A DNA stretch of 64,000 nucleotides from Hygrocybe punicea (GCA_963556145.1 OY744462.1:7812001-7876000); one strand, 5' to 3'; counted from the first letter of the stretch, positions 10,230-21,196 are shown. A program made the numbers and translations. Notes: generated from the sequence alone by a model not told the origin.

Positions 10230-11884
10230 ATCTGTAAGTTAAATTCCACTTGAAGTAAGCTACTTACATTCTGCTTCCTAGACCCTCCTGATGACATCCT
10301 CAGGGATTCATTTATGGAGTATACTCGATGTGGACTGAAAAGAGAGGAAAAAATCAAGAGATTGAAGGAAGACTACAACTTAGCCATTTGGTGAGTGTCT
10401 GCTAGGGATGTCCATACTACTTGCCTGAAGATGAATGATGATAGCACAACTACTCTGAAGGAGCTGGAGTGCCGGCTGGGAATTCCATCTGTTCAAAAGC
10501 CTCTTGCTCCAGAGGTTGCCAGGCAGCTGGTCATTGATGTTGTTGACAAGGATGTTGTGCAGAACAATGGGCCAAACTTTGTGCAAATCGTGTTGTGGCA
10601 GAAAGGAATGCGTGTTGCAAGGTACAAAGCTGGCTGTGTGGCATATGTTGATTGTTGTCAGCTGAATCAGACTTTCACAGGCAAAGTGTTCATAACATTA
10701 TGCTTGAATATTTTCCTCTCAGCTTCAACAAACGATGGAGTGGTACCTCTGTACCACTCCGAGGGCTAGCTGGAGAGTCTCGCTGAAGAGCTGGCAAGGA
10801 AGACTTGATTTGGAACTACTACCAAACAGGGAACTATCTACAACGAACCGTGGGAACCTCATCACATGACTAGGCACTTGCTACCTCTCCAACAATTCCC
10901 TGGTAGAAATTGATGGATGGTTCAATGACCATTATCAGCAATCGGTCCTTATCACGAAAATTCTTCTGATGGTCATGAGAAACTCTCACAACAGGTTCTT
11001 GACATGGGCAAAATCAGGTTACCAATATATGCATATAACGATAAATGGAGTGATGTTCTGTTAAAGTTATCTGTTGTGCCCAACTGTCACAATGCAGGGG
11101 CCATTGGCCACCTTTACTTAGACTTTATAACCAAAATTGGAGGTAAGAGATTTCATCTGGAGGACTTCGCTTCGATCTCAAAAATGAACAGGTATCCCAA
11201 TCCAATCAACAACAGACAAAGGCTCGGATATTGGATGGCAGTATGCATTCCAGGATGCTCTTCGATATGCACTGGACATCGATACTGATACTTTCCCTTC
11301 ATATGTTATTCTTCCAAGTCCCCACCATATGACTATTGAGGGTTTTTGGGGATGGCTTAAAGAGAAAACTGGCCTCAACATTAAGGACCACGTACTGCAT
11401 GGCAAATGAGAGCATATCTTCAATCCTAATGTGCCGTTCCATAAGTTGGTTTGGTACCCTGCTGTGACATGTAGCCTTCACACTGACTACATGAAAAATA
11501 CACAGGGATCTATTCAACTGGATATTCCCACCTCTCGTTCAAGCTGAACTTGATGATTTTTGCAAGTGGTGGAATTACCATCAGGTTCACACTCAGGCTG
11601 ATAAAGCAATGCCTTCTGGACATGTCCCAATTGATGTTCTTGAGCATCCAACCCTTTACAGAGGGCTTAACTGCCTCATTCCTGTCCCTACACAAGCCAT
11701 TGATCATCTCCGGGAGTTCCTTGTGGAAGAAGTTGGGCCGTGGAGTTCCTATCTTGACTGGGTCAGTGAAGACTTTTCAGCTGTTGCTGAAGTGGCACAC
11801 CAGTCCCTCGGTAATCTGGTGATAACCTTTACAAATTGCTGGGATATATTTCATGACATTTCGACAGTGATTGCTGCATTGTAA
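10230..11884 (+). pseudogene. Integrase-core (rve-type) transposase, decayed
   Basis: The fragment carries an N-terminal helix-turn-helix-like stretch (EEKIKRLKEDYNLAI, LGIPSVQKPLAPEVARQ). A DDE core follows, with VYAYNDKWSD-like and VVPNCHNAGAIGHLYLDF motifs and HHMTIEGFWGWLKEKTGLN. The C-terminus is the typical QADKAMPSGHVP block ending near 11884. Stops and frameshifts separate these blocks. A 156-bp MITE is inserted at 10736-10891, exactly between NKR and FPGRN. The family is a common but little-named DDE integrase-core group of mushroom genomes. The divergent accessory gene on the reverse strand probably belonged to the same element. Confidence 0.7.
10736..10891 (+). mobile_element. 156-bp hairpin MITE, copy 1
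   Basis: It starts TGGAGTGGTACC and ends CTCTCCA, with probable 4-bp target duplications acga/acaa (one mismatch). The left end folds as a hairpin, ggagtggtac pairing with gtaccactcc. Copy 2 at 45251-45406 has the same length and the same hairpin. Confidence 0.75.
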
Positions 11885-12297
11885 TAACAACCCCCCTCCT
11901 CAACTGTGCCTCTTGTTGATGTATATAGTGTCATTCTTTGCGCCTCATTGATCCTCCCCCCCCCCGAGTGTCTGGATTGCACCTTGTTGATGTATGTAGT
12001 CATTCTGTGTGTCTCGGTGATCTCCCCTGGTCCTCCTCTGAATATATTATTGTTGCCTGCTATTATTGTTGCCCGCTGTTCAATTATAGGCATAGGCAAT
12101 TATCTGAAATGAAAAATAATATTATAAACATCAAGTTTATATAATAATCTATGATGTTGATCTGACATGCTGGTTGAATTGAACCATGGCCATTCCGCCA
12201 ACCATACACCGATACCTCTGCTCGACTTTTCCTGTTTGTAGATGAACATCGTAACTCGGAAGGTATGTACCAAGAACTATAGTTGTTAAACGTTAAA
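11885..12297. other. Non-coding flank of the integrase element
   Basis: No gene recognised. It is T-rich and contains three imperfect copies of a ttgatgtatatagtcattctg-like phrase at 11914-12030, and ends in the doubled GTTAAAC that borders element A. Confidence 0.4.
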
Positions 12298-12469
12298 CCC
12301 CAGTGAAAATCAACATGATTTGTAATGATACTGGAGCCCTTTCAGCATATCTTTCCCATGATACATGGGTCAGCCGAGATGGACAATTCCCCCTCCAAGT
12401 GGGCCAGCCAAACTCAGCCAACCAATATCTTTCTCCAGGGCAGGTGGCTTGGCAGAGGGGTCCATGTTC

Positions 12470-12835
12470 TGGTGGACATGAGTTGGCCGAAGCAGAGGGA
12501 TATATTGGCTGGCCATGGAAACTGGATTGGCCGGCCAGTCTGGGTATTTTGGCAGCCCATGGAATATAGTTTGGCCAACTGCCCTGGGTATTTTGGCTGG
12601 CCATCGAACATGGATTGGCCGACCGGTCTTGGGTTTTTGGCTAGCCATGGAACATGGGTTGGCTGACCAGTCTGGGCATTTTGGTTGGCCATGGAACATG
12701 GATTGGCCAACCGGTCTGGGCTTTTTGGCTGGCCATGGAACATGGGTTGGCCGACCGGTCTGGGTATGTCGGTTGGCCATGAAACATGGGTTGGCCTACT
12801 GCCCTGGGTATTTAGTCTGGCCATGGAACAGTGTT
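12470..12835. repeat. 44-bp tandem array, about 8-9 units
   Basis: The anchor CATGGA (or one change from it) occurs at 12514, 12558, 12602, 12646, 12690, 12734, 12778 and 12822, exactly 44 bp apart every time, with a partial unit upstream. Units share GGCCATGGAACATG, TTGGCC and CTGGGTATTTTGG. Point differences are spread through the units but no indel has occurred. No unique spacers exist, so it is not a CRISPR. Confidence 0.9.
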
Positions 12836-13240
12836 GTCACACATGCAACAGGTGGTTTATATTTGTTCATTCTGGCATCTCTGAACATATGCACCTTACA
12901 TCTTTGCAATCTTACACATTACATCTTTGCACTCTTACCCACCACTTGCCATGTTCCACCAATTTCGTACTTGCTCCTCTATCCCTTTGTTCTGGAATTT
13001 ATCAATATTCAAAATTCATCATATTCTACTAATCATGTCCTAGGCAAACTTGCAATCCCTTGTGTCATATATTTGTAATCCACATTGCTATTTGTTGCTG
13101 TAAATCATGTGATTTCTCATCACATCATGTTAAACACAAGGCATTCGTCCTTTGTTCCAGACAATGACATCTGCCTTCATTCTCCTCACTATTTGCCTAA
13201 ATGAAGTGGATCACCCCAGAATTTACTAAGATCCTCAAAG

Positions 13241-13900
13241 ATGGTTAGATTCAAATTGAATGTTCCACCATTAAAGAAAGTCCACCCCAAGAAGAAAACA
13301 AAAAATGCTGCCAATTCCAGCAAGGAAAAGCAGAAAGCAGTCAGTAGCGAAGAGGGTGACAATAGTTGGAGTGACGAGAGTGCAAGTAGTGGTAGCCTTG
13401 ATGGGTGTGGTGGTGACAGTGAGATGGATGACAATACATCAATGTTAAAGCTTCTGTGGACAAAAAAGAAAACGGAGAGACAAGTGAAGCAAAAGGAGTA
13501 AGCAGAACAGTTAGTGGCACAGGAACAAGAGTTGACAAGAGAGTTACAAGAAGTACAAGAGTGGGAGAGGTGAGAGGCCCAGAAGAGGGAGGCACAAAAG
13601 GCTCAGGAGGAGGCCAGGAAGAAACAGGTATGAGAAGCCCAGGAGAGGGAGGCACGAAAGGCCCAGGAGAGGGAGGAAAAGGAGGCATGAGAGGCCCAGG
13701 AGAGGGAGGCATGAGAGGCATGGGAGAGGGAGGAAAGGGAGGTACAAGAAGCACAGGACAGGGAGGAAAAAGAAACATGGGACAGGGATGTTGAACAACA
13801 ACAATGCCCAGGGAAGTTGGACAGCTCAAGAAATGCCGGGAAAAATGCCAGGTAAAGCTGTCCGGTTTCAAAGGTGGGGATGCTGCTCACAATTTACATT
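13241..13900 (+). other. Low-complexity coding-like tract (coiled-coil type)
   Basis: From the ATG at 13241 a basic then acidic protein reads for 86 residues (MVRFKLNVPPLKKVHPKKK) and stops at 13499. The same frame continues with EQELTRELQEVQEWER and EAQEREARKAQERE-type heptads broken by several stops, while a second frame reads Gly-rich. The sequence is a degenerate purine repeat. It may be the remains of a coiled-coil gene within element A. Confidence 0.35.
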
Positions 13901-14213
13901 ACCACAAGCAGTCAACCTTTGCAAAGATCTACACATCGCAAATAGGCTTCACGTATTGAACAAATAACAAATATATATATAATACATGTGTCAAAATGTC
14001 CCAACGTGACATAACAACTTGAGACTCTACCCATACCTATTAATAGTTTGGTGCTTATGAAGAATACATTCAACATATGGCAGAGAAGGCAGATGAGGCA
14101 TTGTGATGTCAGGAATATACATGAGTAGGAAGCAGTAGGAAGATCCTCCTGGCTACTTACGACAGTGTTTCAGGTCTGTGGAAGGTATTGGTAAATCTGT
14201 GTGAATGATGATA

Positions 14214-14528
14214 TCAGTGTATATACATGCTGGTGAGGCAATTTATCGTACCTGAGTCTTCCCTCCAATGATGTTTCACAGGGGGTGTGGGGGGATGGGG
14301 TGATCCAGCAAAATCACTATACACTGCTTCACTGCCAGATGAGATGTCCATTTGATCGTCATCCTCTCCCTCCTCACTGTCCACACTCTGGTCATTTGAC
14401 TTCCCCACCTTCTCAGTTGGATCCTCCTCCTCTTCGTCCTCCTCCTGTACCCCATCCCTGTCCATCTCGTCCTCCTCCTCCTGCACCTCCCCCTCCTGCA
14501 CCTCCCCCTCCTCCTGCAGCTCCCCCTG

Positions 14529-14582
<54 letters not shown>

Positions 14583-15035
14583 TTGCTGCTGCCATAGTTG
14601 CTGCCATTGCTGCTGCCATAGTTGCTGCCATTGCTGCTCCCATAGTTGCTGCCATTGCTGCTGCCATTGCTGCTGCTGCGCTGCTACTGTGGTTGTTGCC
14701 ACCACCATTTTCGTTGCAGCCATGGCGGCTGCCACTGCTGCTGGGGTTGCCATGGGGCTGCTGCCATGTCCACGCTCACAGGCGTCATGGAGCTGTGGGG
14801 GGTGTATAGATAAATAAATGAGATGAAATAAAAATGACGTACCTTAGCAGCAGGGGTGGGCACACCACTCCCTGCTGCATCATGTTCTTGCTACCGTCCC
14901 TTCTTCCCATCATGGGCATGGTGTGGGCATGGCCATGGTGGTGGTGGTGTTGGCATGGGCATGGGCAAGGCGTGGGTGAGGGCATTAATGGTGCTGCCAC
15001 TGCCAGCCATCCCCATTGTGCTTCTCTACATAAGG
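14214..15035 (-). pseudogene. Gln-rich gene with CAG tract, one stop
   Basis: The upstream exon (about 15033-14842) reads MGMAGSGSTINALTHALPMP, runs into a TAG near 14897-14899, and in the same frame continues to PTPAAK before gtacgt. The intron to cag (about 14841-14793) preserves phase. The next exon reads LHDACERGHGSSP into a stretch of WQQQWQQ units, a pure Gln run (CAG near 14530-14580), a Glu/Asp-rich region and a short tail ending at 14214. No domain is recognised. The in-frame TAG argues for a pseudogene or a wrong exon choice. Confidence 0.4.
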
Positions 15036-15217
15036 AAATGTCAGTAAAGTGAAACTTATTTGATGGCTTACCGTTGTTTCTTGATGAGCCGTCGCTAACA
15101 GTTCTTGTTGAGACAATGTTTCACATCTATGTTGAAGATCACATGATCTAAGTTCCCACGTTTTCATACACAAAAATTAACACAAAAATTCATTATTTCA
15201 GTATCTACATAGAATGA

Positions 15218-15392
15218 GTTCACGGTTTGGACCCAGTTCCAAGCCATTCAGAAAATTCTGAAGGGCCTGGAACCCGCAAACTGGACCTGCAGTTCAGTTC
15301 AGCCAAAGTGCTGAACTTAGACTGAACTTAGGGTTCAGTTCGGGGTTTGAACCAGGTTCGGTTCGGTTCCAAACTGGACTATGGCAACACTA
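15218..15392. repeat. GGTTC word-repeat tract with MITE-like end
   Basis: The tract is made of the words ggttcggttc, cagttcagtt and ccaggttc. It ends in ATGGCAACACTA, the same terminal sequence as the hAT MITE at 6200. No matching left end or 8-bp duplication was found. Confidence 0.45.
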
Positions 15393-15489
15393 CGTTGGAC
15401 ACCGTGGAATTTGGTCATCAAAGAATCAATCAAGACAAAGATAAGTGCTTACCTGACGCACGAATAGCTGATTGCCAAGCCATCCATGT

Positions 15490-16009
15490 CCACTCCATAT
15501 CCAGCCTTGGGAGCACATTGGATCCAGGTGAAAATGCCTGCTCATCAACATCCACCGGCAGCAGCCATAGCAGCAAAGACGCTGTTGGTTGGTGGTGGTA
15601 GTGGTGGTGCCTGAACTTGTGAGCCTGAGTTCGAGGTCCCGGTTGCAGGGTGTTGGGATGCAGCTGTGTTACCGTCGTGCATAGCTAGACAGATCTTCAT
15701 TAGTAAAATGACAGAAAAAAAACTTACTAATGCAGCAGAGGTCGGTGCATGACCCTCCGCTATGTCTGGGACTAGCGCGCATCGCTTGTCGTCGCTGCTG
15801 GCACTGCTGTTGCTGTCATTGCCACTGCTACTGTTTGCCGTTGCCATGGTCATTGGTTGTTGCTGCTGCTGGCCGGGCTGCTGCTGCCTCGAGATCATTT
15901 GTGCTGTAATCAGAGATAAGTTGGTAGTAAAAAAAAACAAAGATTCATTGCTTGCCCCTCTGCTGGTTGCCGTTAGGGTGCGGTGGCTTTGTTTTGGGTC
16001 GGCCTGCAT
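15490..16009 (-). other. Gln/Ser-rich ORF within element A
   Basis: An open frame of 154 codons starts at 16009. It contains ISRQQQPGQQQQQPMTMATA and a Ser/Asn-rich segment. An intron with good signals (gtaagt, ttactaatg branch, ctag) lies inside it at 15727-15685, so the true product is probably spliced differently. The style matches the Gln-rich exons at 14214-15035, and both may belong to one gene. Function unknown. Confidence 0.35.
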
Positions 16010-16130
16010 TGTTGCGAGCTGGTGTGGTTGTGGCTGTTGGCGTCAGGTATGGTGGTGTCAGTTGCATGTTTGTATGGTGAGATTGGTGGACCTTGTTGGT
16101 TGTCCGCTGTTAATTTCCTTTTTTGGATGG

Positions 16131-16243
16131 CTAGCCGCGGTTTAGCCATTGCCACAACGGTCCAGTCCGGCTAACAACCCATATATGGGTTAGCTGTTGT
16201 TAGCCATAGCCGAGCCGAGCCAGACCAAGCCGTGGCAACACTA
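16131..16243. repeat. AGCC word-repeat tract with MITE-like end
   Basis: The words agccg, tagcc and gttagc repeat, and the tract ends CGTGGCAACACTA like the hAT MITE at 6200. No clear target duplication. Confidence 0.45.
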
Positions 16244-16959
16244 CTCAATGATATCTCCTTTGGTGGTTGGCCACAGCACTTAGAACAATCACAGAAATGA
16301 GTTGGCCCTTTGAATTTCTTCATTGTTGAGAGTTTTTCATCACTGTTGATGCAATGGCAACATGGGTATTACATGCTACTAAGCTTAAATTTTTTCTTCA
16401 AAGTGCTCTTTCCTAATCTGATAGTGCCTATACTTTTAACAGTGAACGAACTAGCTCACATATCAATGCAAGTCAATTCATATCAGCTCATTCAGTCAAA
16501 CTTGGCCAGTATCATTACAAATCATGTAGATTTTCACTGGGGTTAAACCCCAGTTCAAAGTCCGAAGATTTAGATATTTTAAAATACTTTTATATGTGGT
16601 AATTCCATTTATATCTATTCACAGGTAATAAGTTCGTACCAAGTGAAAAGACAACAATTAAAAATGGTGATAAACCTTACAAAAGAATATCTAGCGCTAT
16701 GGCTCCCATTATTTTTACTTGTGAGTCCGTTTCCTCTTCGGGTGTGCAGATGACTTCATCTTGGACTTGTATTTTTTTCGTTCATTCGTTTCACCCTTGC
16801 TCCTGACTTCCATCTCCCCATCCCTGTTGGATCGCTCCAACACTCGATTCGGTCTTGTCAACGCCGTCTCCTCGTTCACTCACCACCTCTTCTTCACTTC
16901 ACTCCTGTCCTCGCTCGACTCTCCAACAACGACTCCAACAAATCTCATATACTCTGATC

Positions 16960-17680
16960 GACCAAGACTCGAAATGGCCGGGGAGCTCGCTGGCTACATA
17001 AAGACATTGGCGCTTATCCCATACGGCGCACGGTTCAGAAACTACCGAAGGCATTTTGCCCGCCTTATAGGTTCCCCCAGAGCCATGCAACAGTTCCTCC
17101 CCATGGAAGTATCCGAGACCCATTGTTTCCTTAAACGTGTGTTAGCCAATCCGGAGAACTTGACCGCCAACCTCCGCAAGTAAGTTACCTCTGACATGGT
17201 TTGCTGACAACTTGTCTCTCTCTCTTTAAAGGACCTCGGGCGCTATCATTCTCCGCCTCACTTACAGGATCGAGGTGAAGGAGGGTATCGACCCTTACGT
17301 CACTCTGATCGAGCATGCCAACGAAAACTTCAACCGCGCAACCGTCCCAGGAGCCTTCCTCATCGACTTCTTCCCCATTCTGAACCGTATCCCAGAGTGG
17401 CTCATGCCCAGAGGCGGATTCAAGGCAACAGCACGCTTATGGGCCAAGTCGACCTCAGACATGGTAGAGGTCCCCTATGCTTTTGTAAAGAACCAAATAG
17501 TGCGCCACAACAAAATTTTCTTTCTTATGTTTTTATTTACTGAAAGCCCGTGTCGGGGGATGAACAAAAGGCATCTGGAACTGCCCCCATCTCATTCGTC
17601 TCCCATCTCCTTGAAAACAAGGATAAACTCACCACGGACGAAGTGGATGATATCAAGTTCGGTGCTGTCAGGGTGTTGAT
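16960..17680 (+). pseudogene. Captured cytochrome P450 fragment
   Basis: Three exon pieces of a microsomal-type P450 are present. The first (to 17179) has YSDRPRLEMAGEL and PYGARFRNYRRHFARLIG, the C-helix region. The second (17232-17499) has HANENFNRATVPGAFL and PEWLMPRGGFKATARLWAK. The third (17571-17682) has SFVSHLLENKDKLTTDE and DDIKFGA before a stop. Introns at 17180-17231 and 17500-17570 keep phase, so genomic DNA rather than cDNA was captured. The I-helix, ExxR and heme Cys regions are absent. The product could not be a functional P450. Confidence 0.8.
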
Positions 17681-17813
17681 CTAGGAGGGGCTGAACAAAA
17701 CCGGGCCAGCGTGCTGCTGCAATGTAGGTGAGTTTGTCTGGGTCCTGCATGAATGGTGTGCAGGTGCTGTAGAGGACATGTGCAAAGTGTTGGTAGAGGG
17801 GGAGGAGGGCCAC
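17681..17813 (-). pseudogene. Captured ORC5 fragment, inverted part
   Basis: On the reverse strand this piece reads TPFMQDPDKLTYIAAARWPG followed by FVQPLLDQH, resembling the segment of origin recognition complex subunit 5 that normally precedes the piece at 17814. Here it points the opposite way, so the two parts are head to head. ORC5 identity rests on remembered family motifs. Confidence 0.55.
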
Positions 17814-18112
17814 CCACAGAAGACACCCGCATCCGTCTCACTCGCCTATTCGCTCCTTCGTTCACCACAGCACTCGAAACACTCTGCCCCCGCCTGACAA
17901 ACGCAGCAGCATGGGCACGCGACAACAAGCCCCCGCCCAACCTCCTCGCGCTGCCAGCAAGTGCAGCTGCCACAGCACTACTCGCCTCTCGCAACGACAC
18001 CAATGACACATCGTCGTCGTCATCATTACGCCTACCCAGAATAGCAAAGTTCATCCTCGTCGCTGCATTCCTCGCATCCACCAACCCTCCCAAATCCGAC
18101 CTCCGCATGACT
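17814..18112 (+). pseudogene. Captured ORC5 C-terminal fragment
   Basis: It reads EDTRIRLTRLFAPSFTTALE, then a variable Ala/Ser segment, then LPRIAKFILVAAFLASTNPP with KSDLRM. This resembles the ORC5 C-terminal winged-helix region, after which similarity ends abruptly at about 18112. Upstream ORC5 sequence lies inverted at 17681-17813. No start codon or complete gene is present. Confidence 0.6.
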
Positions 18113-18389
18113 TTGACTACTCGTGTGGGCATGAGAAGCCGAGTGCGGAATGGGGGCAGAGGAAGGGCAGCAGGAGCGGGGAGCGGGGAGCGGGGCTGTA
18201 CACTTCAACAGGCTCGTTCGCACTAGTACATACAGGATCGCAATATTTTTCACTCGAAATTTTACTTGTTTTCAAAGGATTTGAATCGGAAATTTTCGTT
18301 CCAGAGTGCAATAAGGAAAAAAATAAATTCAAATGGCATTTACATGATGGCAAAATATCTAAATCTTCGGACTTTTCACTGGGGTTAAA

Positions 18390-19281
18390 CATTTAACAAG
18401 CTGTCTCAATGCTCGTTTCACAGGCACTCGCGAAATAAGAATAATTTATTAATGCTCTGGTTCGTCTCCCCGCGGGCCGACACAGGGCGGAATTGTTCCC
18501 ATTTAGTTTCTACGTTGAAGGAGCACCGGATAAAAGGTCGAGGAGATGGCAACAAGGCTAGTGATGCAGAAACCAACAGTGAGATCAATTAAGAAAGAAA
18601 TACAATAAAAGGAAGTGCTTTACTCGAGGAGATGACAGAGTGATTTTCATCTGCCACCTCCCGGGGGTGTTTGCGTTGCTGAAGCGCTGCGTGAAGCTCT
18701 GCAGGAGGAGTAGAGACCTAGCAGAATTATCAAACGGTGTCACTGTCAACTCATGGCGGTCCTCCGAGTCACCTTCCATAGGTCGAGAGCATCAGCGTTG
18801 AGTCGTTGACGGACTGGAATGTGTCTGTTCGACCTTGATCGCTTTCTGGAAAGCGCTGACGTTCTTGGAATCTTGGATCTACATTCTAGATGGTAAAGAC
18901 ACGGGTATCACCACCAAAGACCCAACAGATGTTGCGAGACATGGCGGTAAAAGTGCAGGAGTGACCAGTGTGAATACATACCTCAGTGAGTGGGCCATTC
19001 GGTCGGACTCGGCACGCAACGTTGCGACTCAGAGTGTCTTCAAGGTTCCGTATCAATGGCACAGATAATCCCTGGATACGAATTTCTGTACTTGGATTTC
19101 TGTTCAAGCCGAGTCACACGTCAAATAACAGCGGCCACCGTGTGGCAACCAGCGGGTTTGCGCACATATACAAAAATGATGGGCTAATTTGTTTTTGCTC
19201 CCACCTCCTAACCTTTCCGAGTCCTCGCCAGTTCACCCAACTTGAACCTGCGACTGCGACTGCGACTGCGACTGCGCCAAA
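18390..19281. other. Intergenic, upstream of surface-protein gene
   Basis: No gene or repeat recognised. It marks the change from transposons to the host-gene island. Just before the ATG at 19282 is a run of tgcgac repeats (about 19247-19275). Confidence 0.5.
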
Positions 19282-20679
19282 ATGGTCACCGTCACCGTTG
19301 TGGCCACCCACACCGCCGCAATTCCAACTGTTACTGTCTCGAGCTCTTCAATCATTCCTTCATTTACCGTTCCAACTACTGTTCCTCCCCCAACAGCAAC
19401 TCCCTCCACAGCTCGCCCAACTCCTTCCCCGTCCACCCCTCCCACATCCACTCAACAATCCACCGCCTCTACAACTCGCGCAACCACACCCTCCACCACA
19501 CAACAACCGACTCCAACCTCCACGCCGCAGCCAACAACCAGTCCTACATCCACTGATGCAGGCCCTACCGATCCTGCACCCACACCTTCACCCACACCTA
19601 CGCCTACGCCAATGCCCTCACCCACACCGACACCCAGCGCCTCGGTAGTCGCTTCCCTCACCACCCCGCTGACAAGTGTTTCCCAGACCACATTATTGTA
19701 AGCCGCATTCCGTTCCTTCACCGCCCATGCCCCTCATCTGTTTCTACCGCGCAGTGCAACGAACTCCCAAGGTTTCCCTACCACCACGCTCAGGTCCAGC
19801 ACCTCCATTCGTGCCACCATCACCGCTTCGGCCCTCCCCGCCGCAAACTCGCATGCTGCATCTCCAGGTGCCGTTGCGGGCGGCGTCATTGCAGCCATCG
19901 TCGGCCTCGCATCCCTCACTGCCCTCGCCGCCTGGTACCGCCGCAGGAGGCGCAGGAGGCACAGGGACCGCTACAAGACACAATGGGAAGCCAGACTAAC
20001 CCCCAGCGCCGAAAAGGCCGCCCCAGAAGAAGGGACCCCCACCCTCCCGAACGTCGGGTCGGTGTCTGCGTCTGCAGCTATTACCCCCTTCCTCGCCTCC
20101 GACATCCACAGGAACCCCTCCGGCTCAGGTGGCGTGTTCGACCCCAACATGGCCCAGTACCCACCCGGTCCCACACCACCCACCAATAACGTTCCCAGCA
20201 GCGCACTCCACCCCAATACGGCTCAGTATTTCCAAGACCCTGCTGTCGCCAACAATTACTCCCCAGACAACGCTGCCTACGCGTACAACACCAACTACGC
20301 CACGAGCGCTGATGGATTAACACCTGCCGCCGCCGCCCAATACGGCTACGGCGTGGTCCCGGGCGGCGCGTTCTATCCTGGTGTTACTGGTGCTGGTGCC
20401 GGTGCCGGTGTCGGTGTTGGTGTTGGTGGTGGGACTGCGCAGCCGCCGAACCGTAGGCTAATTCCCAAGGAACGCGAACCGCTTGCCCCCTACGGGCAGA
20501 TCGGCCGTGACAGCGACACTTTGGATTACTACTTCTCGCAGGACCAGGGAGGGGGTGCACAACAGCAGCAGCAGCAGCAGCAGCAGAGGCAACAGTATGG
20601 CGGCGGCGTGCATGCCGGACGGGGGCAACGCGGGTACCAGAATGGCGCTCGGTATGGCTATGGTGCGCGGGGACAGTAG
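19282..20679 (+). CDS. Mid2-like single-pass cell-surface protein
   Basis: Exons 19282-19697 and 19755-20679 (intron gtaagc to gcag) give 446 residues. The N-terminal 170 or so residues are Ser/Thr/Pro-rich (TPTSTPQPTTSPTSTDAG), typical of heavily O-mannosylated ectodomains. A transmembrane helix follows (AVAGGVIAAIVGLASLTALA) with a basic stop-transfer stretch YRRRRRRHRDRYK. The cytoplasmic tail is Pro/Gly/Ala/Gln-rich. The layout matches fungal Mid2/Wsc-type wall-stress sensors. No Cys-rich WSC domain or classic signal peptide is seen. The ATG has a good context (gccaaaATGg) and an in-frame stop lies just upstream. A sensor role is inferred from layout only. Confidence 0.75.
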
Positions 20680-21196
20680 GCACCCAGCGAGCGTTGCAAC
20701 CCGCCTGCAGCCCTCTGGCTCATACACGGCTGCTACGTCCACAGTTTCCCCCGCAACCGCAGGTTCGGTTGTGTTCTCAAGTACAATTTAACTAAGAATT
20801 TTCGCGGATGCATTTCAAATTTGTTGTTCTTTTCCTTGTGTTGTACATCCTCTTGTATGTACGTCTTGTATACCCCGAGTTCAATTCTCGGTTCCGGCTT
20901 TTTACAGCGGTTTTGGAAATCCTTGTCGCCGGGCAATTGCTGTATGTAGGGTGAGTTTACAACTTACACATGATATCCCACCCTACAATTGACCGAGCGC
21001 AACAAGGATTTCCAAAACCAAAGTCTAATCAAACATAACATCCGCCAAAAAAGCGAGTCAGTGAGACTTTTTCTGAAATCGCAAAAGTTGGCGCCAAGTC
21101 GATGCCAAGCACTACTACTGAAGAAGATATCGCATATGATGTACCCTATAATGGTAAGATATACATGAAGCAAGGATAGTGAGGCGGCTCAGCTTA
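20680..21196. other. Intergenic between convergent genes
   Basis: Holds the two 3' flanks. A segment near 20911-20930 (ttttggaaatccttgt) recurs inverted at about 21004-21022 (acaaggatttccaaaa), giving a possible hairpin with a loop of about 75 bp. No gene recognised. Confidence 0.4.

Larger units (their letters stand above)
12298..16542. mobile_element. Element A: TTAAA-flanked inverted-repeat element
   Basis: The left end reads CCCCAGTGAAAATC at 12298. The right end, read in reverse from 16542, starts CCCCAGTGAAAATC, and the two match over 37 bp with one clear mismatch. TTAAA lies outside both ends (12293-12297 and 16543-16547). Inside are the 44-bp array, a coiled-coil-like tract, a Q-rich gene and word-repeat tracts, but no recognisable transposase. 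The right border TTAAA is shared with element B. TTAA-class targets suggest a piggyBac-type mover, but the five-base flank and absence of a transposase leave this open. Confidence 0.7.
16548..18384. mobile_element. Element B: inverted-repeat element carrying host gene pieces
   Basis: The left end (16548) and reversed right end (18384) both start CCCCAGT and continue AAGTCCGAAGATTTAGATA. They match at about 31 of 33 positions. TTAAA flanks both ends (16543-16547, shared with element A, and 18385-18389). The 1.84-kb interior consists of a cytochrome P450 fragment and rearranged ORC5 fragments, with no transposase. This is the organisation of Pack-type elements that capture gene pieces. Confidence 0.75.

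Noticed and set aside
12470..12835. Regularly spaced repeats resembling a CRISPR array
   Set aside because: The whole 44-bp period is repeated with no unique spacers, in a eukaryotic transposon.
13456..13794. Gly-rich ORF (RGPGEGGMRG repeats) as a real protein
   Set aside because: It is an alternative frame of the purine repeat whose other frame gives coiled-coil-like heptads; no start context or splice support.
14413..14667. Ala-rich and Ala/Pro-rich ORFs on both strands across the CAG tract
   Set aside because: These are shadow frames of the trinucleotide repeat (GCA/GCT reading of CAG/CTG).
17753..18226. 157-codon ORF taken as a complete gene
   Set aside because: Its first part is antisense to inverted ORC5 sequence and its last part has no similarity; only the middle is an ORC5 fragment.
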